Shown one piece after another: positions 22,787-34,749 of a stretch of DNA of 64,000 nt. The number at the start of each line of letters is the position of its first letter. The stretch's first letter is position 1. Origin of the DNA: Datura wrightii (taxonomy: Eukaryota; Streptophyta; Magnoliopsida; Solanales; Solanaceae); contig JASDFA010000004.1 of NCBI GenBank assembly GCA_035772735.1, forward strand, positions 16,581,501 through 16,645,500, in the 5' to 3' direction. The translations under genes and the position numbers were made by a program. The notes under the pieces are model-generated. The model did not search any database, was not told where the DNA came from, and was given only the letters and a program-made list of their open reading frames with translations.

Positions 22787-22990
22787 CTAGTTTCACAATC
22801 GTGCATTGCACGTGTATGTTGCATTGGAGATTATTTGATCCTATATATTATTTATTATTATTGTGAAATATAAACGTACATAGAATTATTTTCAAATAAA
22901 TTTGAAAAGATATTCTTCATTTTTAAGAGAAGAAATTAAAAATGACACATTAGACTCACATCATTTTTCACGCCATTTTTAAAGAATATT
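22787..22990 (-). mobile_element. Helitron-like 3' terminus, U1 (first)
   Basis: Read on the minus strand it ends hairpin CGTGCAATGCACG, a 9-base spacer, then CTAG followed by T. That is the layout of a Helitron 3' end (hairpin, short spacer, CTRR, host T). The body would run rightward. A related terminus lies 1077 bp to the right at 23864. No Rep/helicase is present, so any element is non-autonomous. Assignment is tentative. Confidence 0.4.
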
Positions 22991-23348
22991 CTACCTACTA
23001 AGAGTTCTTTGTTATATTTTATTTACCCTCTTACATAAAAAAAAATCAAAAGAGAAAAAGATATGTAGAATCTTCCATGACTACTCTCTATTTGAATAAT
23101 AGATCTAACAATTTTATGGCTATTTTCATTATGAATAATAATATTATTTCTCTTTTTTTTTTTACATTCAATCTTACAAAGATCACTTACAAAGGAACTT
23201 TTTTTAGAAGTACTCAATATGATAAGAATTTAAAAGGTTATTTTCATATACTTCATTTTCTTCTAAGTTTTGAAGAAGCCTACAACTCAAACATGTCATT
23301 TTTATCTTCTCATAAGCAAGAAAATTCGAAATGTTGCCTAAGGATCAT

Positions 23349-23349
<1 letters not shown>
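22991..23349. other. AT-rich stretch, no gene
   Basis: Low-complexity AT-rich sequence shared with U2 and U3. The 136-codon frame at 23077-23487 runs through this stretch into the TA microsatellite and is chance. Confidence 0.5.
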
Positions 23350-23413
<64 letters not shown>

Positions 23414-23417
23414 TGTG
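23350..23417. repeat. Microsatellite (TA)n then (TGTA)n in U1
   Basis: A TA run followed by TGTA repeats. The same position holds pure TA in U3 (about 43435-43460) and two runs split by an insert in U2. Confidence 0.9.
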
Positions 23418-23863
23418 TGCAATGAAGGAAAATCAAAATTTGATGGAGAATGATTGTAAAAATAAATGCCGCTTAGTAAAAAGTTAGAGGTATTCAAAAT
23501 ATTAGTTTTGAACAAGTTAATATATTTAGATGAAACATCGAGGAGTATAGGGGTTGAGATGTCAAATCAGAACAAGTAGAAGGGTTTCATAAGTCATTCA
23601 ATCTTTCACAAACAATAAATAAGTATTGACTAAATGTAGAACTACGATAAATGTAATTATTTTCCTTCTTACAGAGCTAAAGCGACATTCTGATTTTATT
23701 AATTGCATCCTCATATATCTTTATAGATACTTTCATCTTCTAAATTTAATTATCTATATATATTCTTTAATATTTCATCACTCAAACCACATTGTTTATT
23801 AACTAACAATCTTGAGCTTTTCTTTAAAATTTTCTTGTTTCTTTTGCACCTTTCTTGAAAAGA

Positions 23864-24060
23864 TTAGTTTCGCGACACGTGTGTTGCACATGTATGTCGC
23901 ATTGGGGTGTTTGACCCTGTATTTTATTTATTATTAATATGAAACACAAAAATTCATAGGATTATTTTCAAATAAATTTGAAAATATATTTGAGAGGAGA
24001 AGTTAAATCTTTGGCACAAAAAAATACTCAATAGATAATTGCCCCGTTTAATGTCTGTAT
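23864..24060 (-). mobile_element. Helitron-like 3' terminus, U1 (second)
   Basis: TTAGTTTCGCGACACG here equals CTAGTTTCAC in its partner copies. On the minus strand a GCAC/GTGT hairpin is followed by the terminal tetranucleotide. The next 190 bp are similar to those after the first terminus at 22787 (GCATTGG, TTTTATTTATTATTA, TTTTCAAATAAATTTGAAAA). The paired positions are 33010 in U2 and 43906 in U3. Confidence 0.35.
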
Positions 24061-24950
24061 GTATATATGAAATTGGCCCATCATAACTTCTATATGTATA
24101 ATGAAATTATTGTCAAATAAATAGTTGTTAAATATAATCCTTTAAAAAAAATTAAGAAATGCTTTATTAGAGAAATATTTTATCACCGCACAAAAAAAAA
24201 TCAATTTTTTAAAATAGTGTATGTATTTAGTATGGAGAAGAATATTCAATCTTCTCATTAGTTGATTTGAAAAATAGTTTTTTTAGAAAAACATATTTCT
24301 TAAAAATAAAAAAAATGATTTTCTTAGTGAAACCAAGGAAAACAAGTTTAATAAGTGATATTCCATATTGATTGTATCCTCCCAACCTTTCAATGCACCT
24401 CATCTTCACCTGAACCCTCTAGCCTTCTTCCCCACACCCCTATCCCAACCTCTCATACTATTTGTCTAGATTATATATACATGCTTTTAGGATAATATGT
24501 TTTTCTTAGATATAAAACACAAAAACTAAATAAGAAACCCACTTATTTTGCTAAGAAGCCTTTTTCAGAAAAAAAATTATTTTTTCCTTCGTGTAGAAAC
24601 ACACCCAATAGATTTCCACATTTGTTATCTATATTAGCAATCGAGATCTTTAACTATAGCATATTACTGCTTAAACATCTTTTAAGTCATATTAGTTATT
24701 TCATTCCGATTGCCTGCGAGACTTGAGGTATAAGTGTTAATTTTAAGTGTGACACTATTCAAAAAGTATAATATGCCAAAAGAAAAATAAAACAAATAAT
24801 AACAATAAATAGTTTAAAAGCAAACAACTACATATGTTAACTGGTATTGCACGTCAATTTTGAAGTTTCAATAGTGCATTTCTATCCGTGAAATGTAGAA
24901 TATCTATGCAAACAACTACATAGGTTAAAGTGTATTGTTACTTATCTGTT
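24061..24950. other. AT-rich part of U1, no gene
   Basis: Shared with U2 (about 33190-34060) and partly U3. Nothing recognisable. It ends CTGTT, the left target copy of the solo LTR. Confidence 0.5.
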
Positions 24951-25029
24951 TGTAATACCTCAAAAAACCAAAGATTAGATCTGGGACTCAAAAAGAGAAA
25001 ATTTCAAAAAAAAAAGGAAAATCTGGCAC

Positions 25030-25560
25030 CAGTCATAGAACAGGTCATCAAGTGATCCGTTGGAGGTGCCCATGAGTCATGAGGTGACTTGTAGGGAGGC
25101 CTGGTGCAAACGTTCTATATTTTTGAAAAAAGCTACCCCACGGGCGACCTAACAAGTCGTGGTAAGTCCCCACGATTCGTTAGGTCAGTTGTAGGGAAGG
25201 GCAAAGGGAAGTATAGAGTGTTTGAGGCAGTGTACTTGACGGATGGTGACCACGAGTCGTGCTCACCAGCAACGATAGTTATGTCTCCCGTTACCAGCCC
25301 TAGTCAATTATTAGAAAGTGCACCTAACGAGTATAACCACGAGTCGTGGTCCATCACCATGACCCATTAGGCGACTCGTGGTCAAAGCTGGACTAGAAAC
25401 TTCAGGAGATAGACCGTGTGGTCCACAATAGGTGACCAGTGACCACGACTCGTCAGGTCCCTTGTGGTGACCTTCAGGGATTTCTTGGCAGTGTACTCAA
25501 CAAGTGTGACCACGAGTTATGGTCACCGACCACGACCCGTTAGGTCATCTGTTAGGATCA
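25030..25560. repeat. Palindromic word array in the solo LTR
   Basis: Variants of CACGAGTCGTGGTC, ACGACTCGTCAGGT and decayed CATGAGTCATG (25071-25081), spread as in G1 but with a different order of words. It lies in the first quarter of the LTR, upstream of where transcription should start. Confidence 0.65.
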
Positions 25561-26527
25561 CCTACAATTTTTCCCTGCGACTTTCTAAGGGGTATTTAGT
25601 AAATTCCTACTCTCCTAAACTTTAAACTACGTCATTTTGGACGTAATTTCAGATCTATTAGTGGGAATGAACGGCCTCTCACCTCATCCCCCACGTAGAA
25701 CTTTCAGAAAACTGTTCATGCTTCCTATCAAGAAATCTCAAGCAAGCTTAGGGTTTTCCTCCATTGTAGCAGTTCGAGTTTTCTTCTTCGAGAAATTTTT
25801 AGACAGGTATGTGAAAATTCAATAAGGAGATTTTTCTCCCCTTGTGTCTCCAAAATTCCTTTCTAATTCTTTCTATAAAATCTTAGCCCTGGGTTTTCAA
25901 ATGTGCATAGAATTCATGAAATTTCCCTTGAATCCACCTAGGGTAATATCTGTAATTATTTTTAGTTATGATTTTCCATCAACTCATGAATTATTTAATG
26001 ATTATGAATTCTAGCCCGTAGACTTTTCGACTGTTAAAGAACTTCTTGATAGACCTCATTTAATTCATGTGGAATATTATCCTATATTGATTATAAGTGT
26101 TTTTCCCTAGTTTGTGATATCAAAAAATGATAAACATTGTGAGATAAAATTTTATCCATAACCATTGGACTAGAAAATCTTGAACTCTACTCCAGTATCG
26201 AAGTATTAAATCTTAGCTTGAACTTACCATCGTGGGAATCCCCACATTGCTAGTAGCATTGACTCTCAATTCGACTATTGTCAATTTAGTTTAGTAATAA
26301 CTTTAGAATTCTTAGTATCAGTCAGAAAATGTCAGCTAATCAGTTTGACTACAGAAAATAGCTAGGTGTCAGCACCACCTCCCAATTATCATAATTAGAT
26401 TCAGAAGTTAGTTATTGGTCCACCAGGCTATTATGATATTCTAGATATATATATAAATAGCTCTAACTAGACTTAAGAACCTAGCTTCATATTACAGTTT
26501 GTTCTTTAACGGTTACGACACTTCTAG

Positions 26528-26624
26528 ATAAGCAACTCTAACCGGTCTTAGAATTCAGTTTCAGAATCTGGTCCGATAAGACTCTCAGAGTACTTTCAGT
26601 TATATATATATATATCTATATCTA

Positions 26625-26699
<75 letters not shown>

Positions 26700-27800
26700 C
26701 TAACTAGTCTTGGACCCCAGCTTCGAGCTATCAGCTTAGTATTCAATTTAGGAATTCTAGTGGGAGTAGGACTTAGCACCGAGCGGAGCGGGGTTCCAGC
26801 ACACCCAGGTTTCCAGAACTGTGTTGCTAGTGTAGGTTTTAGTATTTATTAGCCTGATTACCCAGTTCATGCCTTCATACCCTAGCAAGGTATATTGGGT
26901 CCTACTAATAGGTGTATACATCGGATCCATGTCTAGCTCACATGGTTAAATATCGATTTTAGACTCTCCTACTAGTCAGTCTAGTCTAGTTTCAGGATTA
27001 GCAGATCAGTACAGTATCTCAGACTCAAAACTTTCAGACTTAAGACATGTCTTTGACCACCAGACAGGGTCATCTTGACCATCTCAGTTTACTTAGTTGT
27101 TTAGTTCAGGATATTAGTTGGCCATTGCATGTCATTTACAGTTCATTCATTTATATCTAGTATTATGTTTCCTCTCACTTATTCAATACATTTAAAGTAA
27201 TGAATAAGTAGCTCTTACATAAGCAGCTCTGATCGGTCTTAGAACTCAGTTTCAGAATCTAGTCCCCTAAGACTCTCAAGGTACTTTCAGTTATATATAT
27301 ATCCTTGACTAGTCATGGGCCACTGTTTCGAGCTGTCAGCTTAGTATTCAGTTTAGGAATTTCAGTGGGAGTAGGAATTAGCACCGAGGGGACAGAGGTT
27401 CCAGCACACCCAGGTTCCTGAACTACGTTGCCAGTGTAGGTTTCAGTATTTATTGGCCTGATTGGCCCAAACTTATGTGATCACCCAGTTTATTCCTTTA
27501 TACCCTAGCAAGATATATTGGGTCCTACCGGTGGGGTGTATACATCAGACTCCACGTCTAGATCACGTGGTTAAATGTAGATTATAAACTCTCCCACTAG
27601 TCAGTACAGTATCTCAAAATCAGAACTTTCAAAGTTAGGGCATGTCTTTGACCACCAAACAGGATCATCTTGACCATCTCAGTTTATTTTAGTTGTTTAG
27701 TTCAGTATATTAGTTGGTCATTGCATGTCATTTATAGTTTATTCATTTATATCTAGTATTATGTTTCCTCTCACTTACTCAGTACATTCAAAGTACTGAC
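26528..27800 (+). repeat. Tandem duplication inside the solo LTR
   Basis: Two copies, about 26528-27218 and 27219-27800, both running from AAGCA(A/G)CTCT through TTTCAGAATCT, GGGTTCCAGCACACCC-like text and the ACATTTAAAGTA/ACATTCAAAGTA text. G1 and G2 LTRs have one copy. Confidence 0.75.
26600..26698. repeat. Microsatellite (TA)n(TCTA)n(TA)n
   Basis: About 99 bp of TA and TCTA repeats inside the first copy of the solo-LTR duplication. The second copy has only a short TA run at about 27293-27301. Confidence 0.9.
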
Positions 27801-28225
27801 GCATACTTTTATGCTGTATCATTTCATGATACAACCACAGGTTCTCAGACTCAACACCGTTAGTCGCCACGGTTCAGATCCTTATCCTCAGCAGCTGAAG
27901 TATGAGTCCTTTTCATTCGAGGGAATTATTACATTTTCTCTCAGTTAGTTTATTATTTTCCACTAGACTTAGAGTTAGCGGGGGGCTTGTCCCAACAACT
28001 CATCAGTTAGAGGGCTTTCATACACAGACTTGATTTCAGTCTCTCAGAAGTTTTAATCTTTCAGTTTTAATTTTCATAAATGCTTTTATATTATTATTTC
28101 AAAGTTTTTCCGATATATATGTTATAGTAAGAAATACCAGTGTGTGATAGACCAGGGGTTGACTTGGGGTTATTTGTAACTTCAAATACCGTGTCCCATC
28201 CAGGGTGTAGACTCGGGGCGTGACA

Positions 28226-29270
28226 CTCTTTCTCTTCGTAGTCGAGAGATGAGCACTATTTTGTTATTCTTTTTATAACTATTTGGAAGAGTTACTTAGA
28301 AGGTGTTTCTTCTTTATGTTTCTGCTTTATGTATTTTTATGAAATGGGTAGGGGAAGGAGATTGCATTCTCAGAAATCAAACTCTCACTAATAAGGTAAA
28401 AGTTTAGATAGTCAATCAATTAAGCTAATAAATTTTCCCTATTATGTTTGATTTGTTGGTAGCATTTTAAAAAAAAAAATTAATTAAATAGAATCTTAAG
28501 GTAAATAATATGAAAAATATTTTAGTAATTTAATTTTTAAGTTTCAAAATTTCCTCTTTTGATATAATAATATGGATAACTAATTCGTTTAAAAATTCTT
28601 TCCTTACAACCAAATATTTTTTTTAATTTTTAAAAAATAGTTAATAATGAAAGAATATAACTACTTAAAGAAGATATAATATGAAAAAATTGAAAGAATA
28701 TAACTATTTGGAGAAGATATAATATGAAAAAAAATTAATTTTTTAGTTATTTATATTTTACATAAACATATATTATCCTGCAAGATCTTTTCTGTTTTGT
28801 TTTCAAATTTGTTATGGACAAAAAAAAATAGTTCTTGAGAAATGTGATTTAAAATTTTGTAAAAGTCGTAATAGACCACAAATTTAATATTATTGAACTT
28901 AATCGATTTACAGTATAAATTTGAAGTATAAATCTAGTTGAAAAATATTAAAGTATAAATTATGTGATTTTAGTTATTCTATTCAATATTTTCCACCCTA
29001 ATATGTCATTTCAATTTTGAATTGTCATCATTTCTATGAGCTTGTATCTAACAATTTTTTAATAAGATATAATTTTTTAGGAGCATTAAAGTTTAAATAT
29101 CATTATCTTCAAGGAAAATAATAGAATAAAAATTTCACATAGACTTACGTCAAGAGAAGGTGACATCATATAAAAAAATTGAACAAGAATGAAGGAATTT
29201 TTCAAATTTCCGTGGCCTTCATAGAATTTAGGTTTTCTATTTGTTTTCTTGTTTTGTGATTTTAGGTGAC
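28226..29270. other. AT-rich end of U1, no gene
   Basis: Continues U1 after the solo LTR, matching U2 at 34056-34749 and 40161-40510. It includes the empty target site of the copia element near 28920-28960. No gene seen. Confidence 0.55.
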
Positions 29271-29505
29271 ATGCATGTTCATATTGTATTTATTTAAATT
29301 TCAAATTTGTGAAGAGTCACCACTAAGGATCAAATCCCTTCGTATAATAGTTTTTTTTTAAAAGTATAAATAAAATATTTAAGTTATTTATAAGGGTATT
29401 TAGGTAATTTAGTTTCTAATTTTAGAAGTTAATATTTTTAATATACTATAGATATAGATATAGATTTGCTAATCTCCTTCTTTATGTATACATGATTTTT
29501 TTAAA

Positions 29506-30835
29506 ATAAAATGAATACTTCTCGAGATGTATGGATCTTTAAATAATATTTTAAAAAATGGTTTTGAGATTTTTGTTTAATTTTGAAAATTAGGAAAGTT
29601 CTCTTCTTAAATTTCTTTCAAATAATAGAATTTTACCTAATTATTTTTAGTTTATGTAAAAAAACTTGTACAATCAAAAATCGTTTAGATGTGTATAATC
29701 CAATACTTTGATTTTCTTACTCATTCTTTTGCTGAACAATACATAATTTCTATATCTAAAAATAATTTAACTATTGAATTTTCTTTTTATTTTTAATTGC
29801 AATAAAACTTTAATATATTTTCTCAATTGTAAAATGATGTTGGTACTTTTAATACCACCCTAAGAACTGCCGCCAAAGAAGAAAAAATTAGATAGTAGCA
29901 CAAAAAAAAATTGATACTAGCACAACTATCGACACTGTTGATATAAACTTTCAAATTGTACCTTCTAAAGGTGAAACTAACCTTTAAACCATTTAACCAA
30001 ATAAGATTAGTATAAATTTGATAACTAAGATAATATAATAATAAAATATTATTATGAAGAGGTCTCACCATATTATTGAGATGATATGCAGTAATAATTT
30101 TTTTTATTAAAATATTGGGCTAAAGAATTATGTGTTCATGTATGTCCCATTCATGCACTATATTTTTCCTTTTTCTGCACTATCCATCAATTAATTAATT
30201 AGTATTTCCTTGCTCTGATTTCAGGGACCAGTATTTATAAAATCGCAGTTCAATAATTGATAGTATTTCTTTTGTTTTAGGTAGAACTATTTTATAAGTG
30301 TACCATCTATTGAGAAAATGCACAAATAAGTCACTTATTTAATTTTGAACACATAACATTACAGACTAAATAATAGGAATGCGTGGCTATCTAGTGCTGC
30401 TAAGGATGGTCGTATACTATCCGAAGGGGACATTCCTGAAGAACAACCAATCAAAGATCCCCACGGACTTAACTATAAATACTATGATCGGTTGTATGGA
30501 TGGTGATTCGAAAAGAGATAACATTGAAATGGAGCATATGGCATAGGAAATGTAACTTCTTTTTCTTATGTTTTGTGTGAATTAGACTATAATTAAAATT
30601 ACATTATTCTTACTAAATTTTTCTTCTCAAATTCAAAGGCTGGAGTTGTTAAAAAGAACTCCATGAAGAGAAATAGAGAATGTTCTTATTCAAAGAGGCA
30701 GTCTGCAGCAAAGAAACACAAAAGAAACCATTATGATAGGAGAGAGATCAAAAAGATGCTCTGTAATGCAAGGAACAACTTTGTGAACATGAATGCCAAT
30801 CACAAAAAGAAAAAAGACAAGACAAGTTTATGTTA
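29506..30835 (+). pseudogene. Gene fragment, U2 copy
   Basis: Block 1 is cut to its first few codons and joined to intron-like text near 29527. Block 2 is at about 29829-29990 with altered splice borders. Block 3 (from about 30365) reads KDGRILSEGDIPEEQPIKD, then the GLNYKYYDRLYGW core. Block 4 (from about 30643) has VVKKNSMKRNRECSYSKRQS and AAKKHKRNHYDRRE. This copy keeps the longest readable version of blocks 3 and 4, and still has breaks. Confidence 0.42.
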
Positions 30836-31360
30836 AGATAGTTATTGGATAAAATAGTTTCTACAAAAACTTATTATAAAAAAAATAAGAATTAAAAACA
30901 GAAAATTTTTATCGTTAAATATAAAAAAATCCATGTTAATAGTCTTCTTTCACAATGAATTAGCAACAGATTACCAAAAATTTTGTTAGCTATAATCTAT
31001 TTGATGATAAATTAGCGACAAACTTCATAGTTTCATTCTCTTATGAGAGGTAAAAAATATTATATTTTTTATTTATTCTTACAACATTATATTTTTAAAT
31101 GAAAAGACCTTCCCTTCAAGAACAAAAGATCATAGAAGTAGTGAATATATTGAAAATTGAAAACAAAGAATAAATACGAGGGAGGAAAATTTCCTCTTGA
31201 TGCACGAAATAATCGATTTTAGTGCTAGAATAGGAAAAGACAAAGGGATGATGCACGAAAAAACAGAATTTGGTGCTGGAATAGTACGACATTGCGAGAG
31301 AAACATATCTGATAAATTGTGGGAGATCTTGGTGATGATGGTGGTGGTGAAGGCGGCATC

Positions 31361-31490
31361 AAATGAAGGTACTGGGGGTGAATTTTGTGCTGGCATACGA
31401 TGGTAGCAGTAAAGAAGGGGGCAACAAATGAAGGTACCGGGAGTGGATTTTGTGTTGGCATACGATGGTAGCGGCAAAAAAGGGGGCAGC
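31361..31490 (+). repeat. 65-bp tandem duplication in U2
   Basis: AAATGAAGGTAC recurs at 31361 and 31426 with the same following text (TTTTGTGCTGGCATACGATG, TTTTGTGTTGGCATACGATG). U1 and U3 have a single copy. Confidence 0.75.
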
Positions 31491-31602
31491 AGGGATGGTG
31501 GTAGAATTTGAATATCCCAACATTTTCTCAACTATAAGATGTGGTAACAATGTTCGACATGACGTACCTCTACTCTTGTTTTATTTTCACTACTTATTAT
31601 AA

Positions 31603-31800
31603 CTAGTTTCACAATCTTGCATTGCACGTGTATGTCGCATTGGAGATTATTTGACCCTATATTGTATTTATAATTATTGTGAAATATAAACGTACGTAGA
31701 ATTATTTTCAAATAAATTTGAAAATATATTCTTCATTTTTAAGAGAAGAAGTTAAAAATGGACACATCATACTCACATCATTTTTAACTTCATTTTTAAA
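31603..31800 (-). mobile_element. Helitron-like 3' terminus, U2 (first)
   Basis: CTAG at 31603-31606, short spacer, then TTGCATTGCACG, the partner of the U1 terminus at 22787 with one change weakening the hairpin. Confidence 0.38.
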
Positions 31801-32170
31801 GAATATTCTACCTACTACAAGTTCTTTATTATATTTTATTTACTCTCTCACATAAAAAAAATAAAAATTAAAAGAGAAAAATAATATGTAAAATCTTCCA
31901 TGACTACTCTCTATTTGAAATAATAGATATAACAATTTTATGGCTATTTTCATTATGAATAGTAATATTCTTTCTCTTTTTTATTTTTTACCTCCAATCT
32001 TTTTCAAAGGTACTCAATATGATGAGAATTTAAAAGGTTATTTTCATATACTTCATTTTCTTCTAAGTTTTTAAGAAGCATACAACTCAAGGTGTCATTT
32101 TTATCTTCTCATAAGGAAGAAAGTTCAAAATGTTGTCTAAGGAATCATTATATATATATATATATATATA

Positions 32171-32508
32171 AATTAAGAAGTTACAATTTGTCAAATATAT
32201 GAAAGGGATTAATTACTAGTCTCCTTTAAAATAGGTCTATTTTTTCTCCAAGTTTGACAAGTGAATCCAGATTCAATATGGGATGATTAAATATTTTTTT
32301 ATTTATTTCCATCCAATCAAAAAGACTTTCTTCGATTTTTTTGAGTGTTTTCTGGACTTTGATGAATTGTAAGATAAAAAAAGCTTTTTTTATCAATTTT
32401 CTCAATTATTTGATAATTATTAATATCAATTTTAGTATTTAGATTACAGTTGATATCGATCTTAACTCGGGTCTCAATATCGCCTTTTGTCCAAGAGAAA
32501 AAATGATA
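32171..32508. mobile_element. 338-bp insert between TA-type microsatellites, U2 only
   Basis: U1 and U3 have an unbroken TA-rich run between GGATCATT/GGAATCATT and GCAATGAAGG. In U2 the run is interrupted by this sequence, with TA repeats at its left edge (32149-32170) and TG/TA repeats at its right edge (32509-32565). No coding frame or clear terminal inverted repeats were seen. It may be a small TA-targeting transposon. Confidence 0.5.

Positions 32509-32565
<57 letters not shown>
32509..32565. repeat. Microsatellite (TG)n(TA)n
   Basis: TGTGTG followed by a long TA run at the right edge of the U2-specific insert. It produces chance frames rich in Tyr-Ile on the minus strand. Confidence 0.9.
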
Positions 32566-32568
<3 letters not shown>

Positions 32569-33009
32569 ATGAAGGAAAATCAAGATTTGATGGAGAATGA
32601 AGGTAAAAATAAATGTCTCTTAGTAGAAAGTTAGAGGTATTCAAAATATAATTAGTATTGAACAAGTTAACGTGTTTGGATGAAACATCAAGGAGTATAG
32701 TAGTTGAGATGCCAAATCGGGGAAAGTAGAAGGGTTTTGTATGTCATACCACCTTCCACAAATATTAAATAAGTACTGACCAAATGTACAAATACGACAA
32801 ATGAAATTATTTTCCTTCTTACAGAGCTAAAGCGACATATCTGATTTTATTAATTGCATCCTCATCTATCTTTATGGATTATTTTCTAAATTTAATTATC
32901 TATATATACTCTTTAATATTTTATTGCTCAAACCACATTTCTTCTCAATTAATATTTTTGAGTTTTTTTAAAAAAAATTATTGTTTCTTTTGCACCTTTC
33001 TTGTACAGG

Positions 33010-33200
33010 CTAGTTTCACGGCACATGCATTGCACATGTATGTTGCATTGGGGATTTTTGACCCTGTACTTTATTTATTATTATTGTAAAACACAAACGT
33101 ACATAGAATTATTTTCAAATATATTTTAGTGGAGAAGTTGAATCTTTGGCATAAATAAATACTTGATAGAAAATTGACACGTTGTATTATCTATATGTAT
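33010..33200 (-). mobile_element. Helitron-like 3' terminus, U2 (second)
   Basis: CTAGTTTCACGGC at 33010, followed by ACATGCATTGCACATGT. Lies 1407 bp from the first terminus, the extra length being the small insert. Confidence 0.35.
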
Positions 33201-34744
33201 ATATGAAATTGGCCCATCGTAATTTCTATATGTATAATAAAACTATTGTCAAATAAATAGTTATTAAATATAATAATTAAAAAAGTTAAGAAATGCTTTA
33301 TAAGAAAAATATTTTATCACCACACAAAAAAAATCAATTTTTTTAAAATAGTGCATGTGTTTAGTATGGAGAAGAATATTCAATTTTCTCATTAGTTGAT
33401 TTGAAAAATATTTTTTTTAGAAAAAAATTTCCTTAAAAATGAGAAAATAATTTTCTTAGTTAAACCAGGGAAAATAAGTTCAATAAGTGATATTCCATAT
33501 TGATTGTATTTTTCCAACCTTCCAACACACCTCATCTTCACCCGGTCCCCTAGCCTTCTTCCCCACAGCCCTACCCCTACCTCTCATACTATTTATCTAG
33601 ATTATATACACATTCTTTTAAGATAATATTTTTTTCTTAGATATCAAACACAAAAAATAAATAAGTAACCCACTTATTTTTCTCAGAAGCTTTTTCCATA
33701 AAAAGATATTTCTTCCTTCGTTATCAATATTAGCAATCGGGATCTTTAACTATAGCATATTACTGTTTAAACAACTTTTAAGTCATATTAGTTATTTAAT
33801 TCAGATTGCCTACTATGAGACTTGAGGTATAAGTGTTAATTTTAAGTGCAACACTGTTCAAAAAATGTAAAATGCCAATAGAAAAATAAAACAAATAATA
33901 GCAATAAATAGTTTAAATTCAAACAACTACATATGTTAACTGGTATTGCACATCAATTTTGAAATTTCAATAGTGCTTTTTTATCCGTGAAATGTAGAAT
34001 ATCTATGCAAACAACTACATAGGTTAAAGTGTATTATTACTTCTCTGTTTCTCTTCGTACTCGAGAGATTAGCACTATTTTGTTATTCTTTCTATAACTA
34101 TTTGGAAGAGTTACTTAGAAGGTGTTTTTTCTTTATGTTTTCGCTTTATGTATTTTTATAAAATGGGCAAAGGAAGGAGATTACGTTCTAAGAAATCAAA
34201 CTCTCACTAATAAGGTAAAAGTTCAGATAGTCAATTAATTAAGCTAATAAAATTTCCCTATTATGTTTGATTTGTTGGTAGCATTTTAAAAAAATTAATT
34301 AAATAGAATCTTAAAGTAAATAATAAGAAAAATATTTTAGTAATTTAATTTTTAAGTTTCAAAATTTCCTCTTTTGATATAATAATATGGATAACTAATT
34401 CGTTTAAAAATTCTTTCCTTACAACCAAATATATATTTTTTAATTTTTAAAAAATAGTTAATAATGAAAAAATATAACTACTTAAAGAAGATATAATATG
34501 AAAATATTGAAAGAATATAACTATTTAGAGAAGATATAATATGAAAAATAATTTTTTTAGTTAATTATATTTTTATATAAACATATAGTGTCCTGCAAAG
34601 ATCTTTTCTGTTTTATTTTCAAATTTGTTATGTATAAAAAAATAGTTCTCGGGAAATGTCATTTAAAACTTTGAAAAAAATCGTAATAGACCATAAAATT
34701 TTAATATTGTTGTACTTAATCAATTTACATTATAAATTTGAAGT
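33201..34744. other. AT-rich part of U2, no gene
   Basis: Matches U1 24061-24950 and 28226-28930. The uninterrupted solo-LTR target CTGTTTCTCTTCG lies near 34045-34060. No gene seen. Confidence 0.5.
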
Positions 34745-34749
34745 ATAAA

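Larger units (their letters stand above)
24951..28225 (+). mobile_element. Solo gypsy LTR inserted in U1
   Basis: It runs from TGTAATACCTC to GGGGCGTGACA, 3275 bp, with no internal coding region. Flanks are CTGTT (24946-24950) and CTCTT (28226-28230), a 5-bp target duplication with one change. The empty site is visible in U2 at about 34045-34060. It is the product of recombination between two LTRs of an element related to G1 and G2. It is about 900 bp longer than those LTRs because of an internal duplication and a TA/TCTA expansion. Confidence 0.85.
19045..29270. repeat. Tandem unit U1 of the 5.5-kb array
   Basis: First copy of a head-to-tail repeat. The anchor text ATGCCTATTCAAATTG at 19060 recurs as ATGCATGTTCATATTG at 29271 and ATGCATATTCATATTG at 40511, and the order of all later landmarks is the same. 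U1 is 10.2 kb because it contains a solo LTR (24951-28225) and an internal 1368-bp duplication; without these it is about 5.56 kb. The sequence is AT-rich with decayed exon-like blocks, two hairpin termini and a TA-rich microsatellite. The unit is not one I recognise. Phase is arbitrary. Confidence 0.8.

Noticed and set aside
23077..23487. 136-codon frame ending in Tyr-Ile and Cys-Met-Tyr-Val runs
   Set aside because: The end is translation of the TA/TGTA microsatellite and the start is AT-rich filler.
32317..32665. Minus-strand frames with Tyr-Ile and Thr-His runs
   Set aside because: They translate the (TG)n(TA)n tract; no homologous frame exists in U1 or U3.
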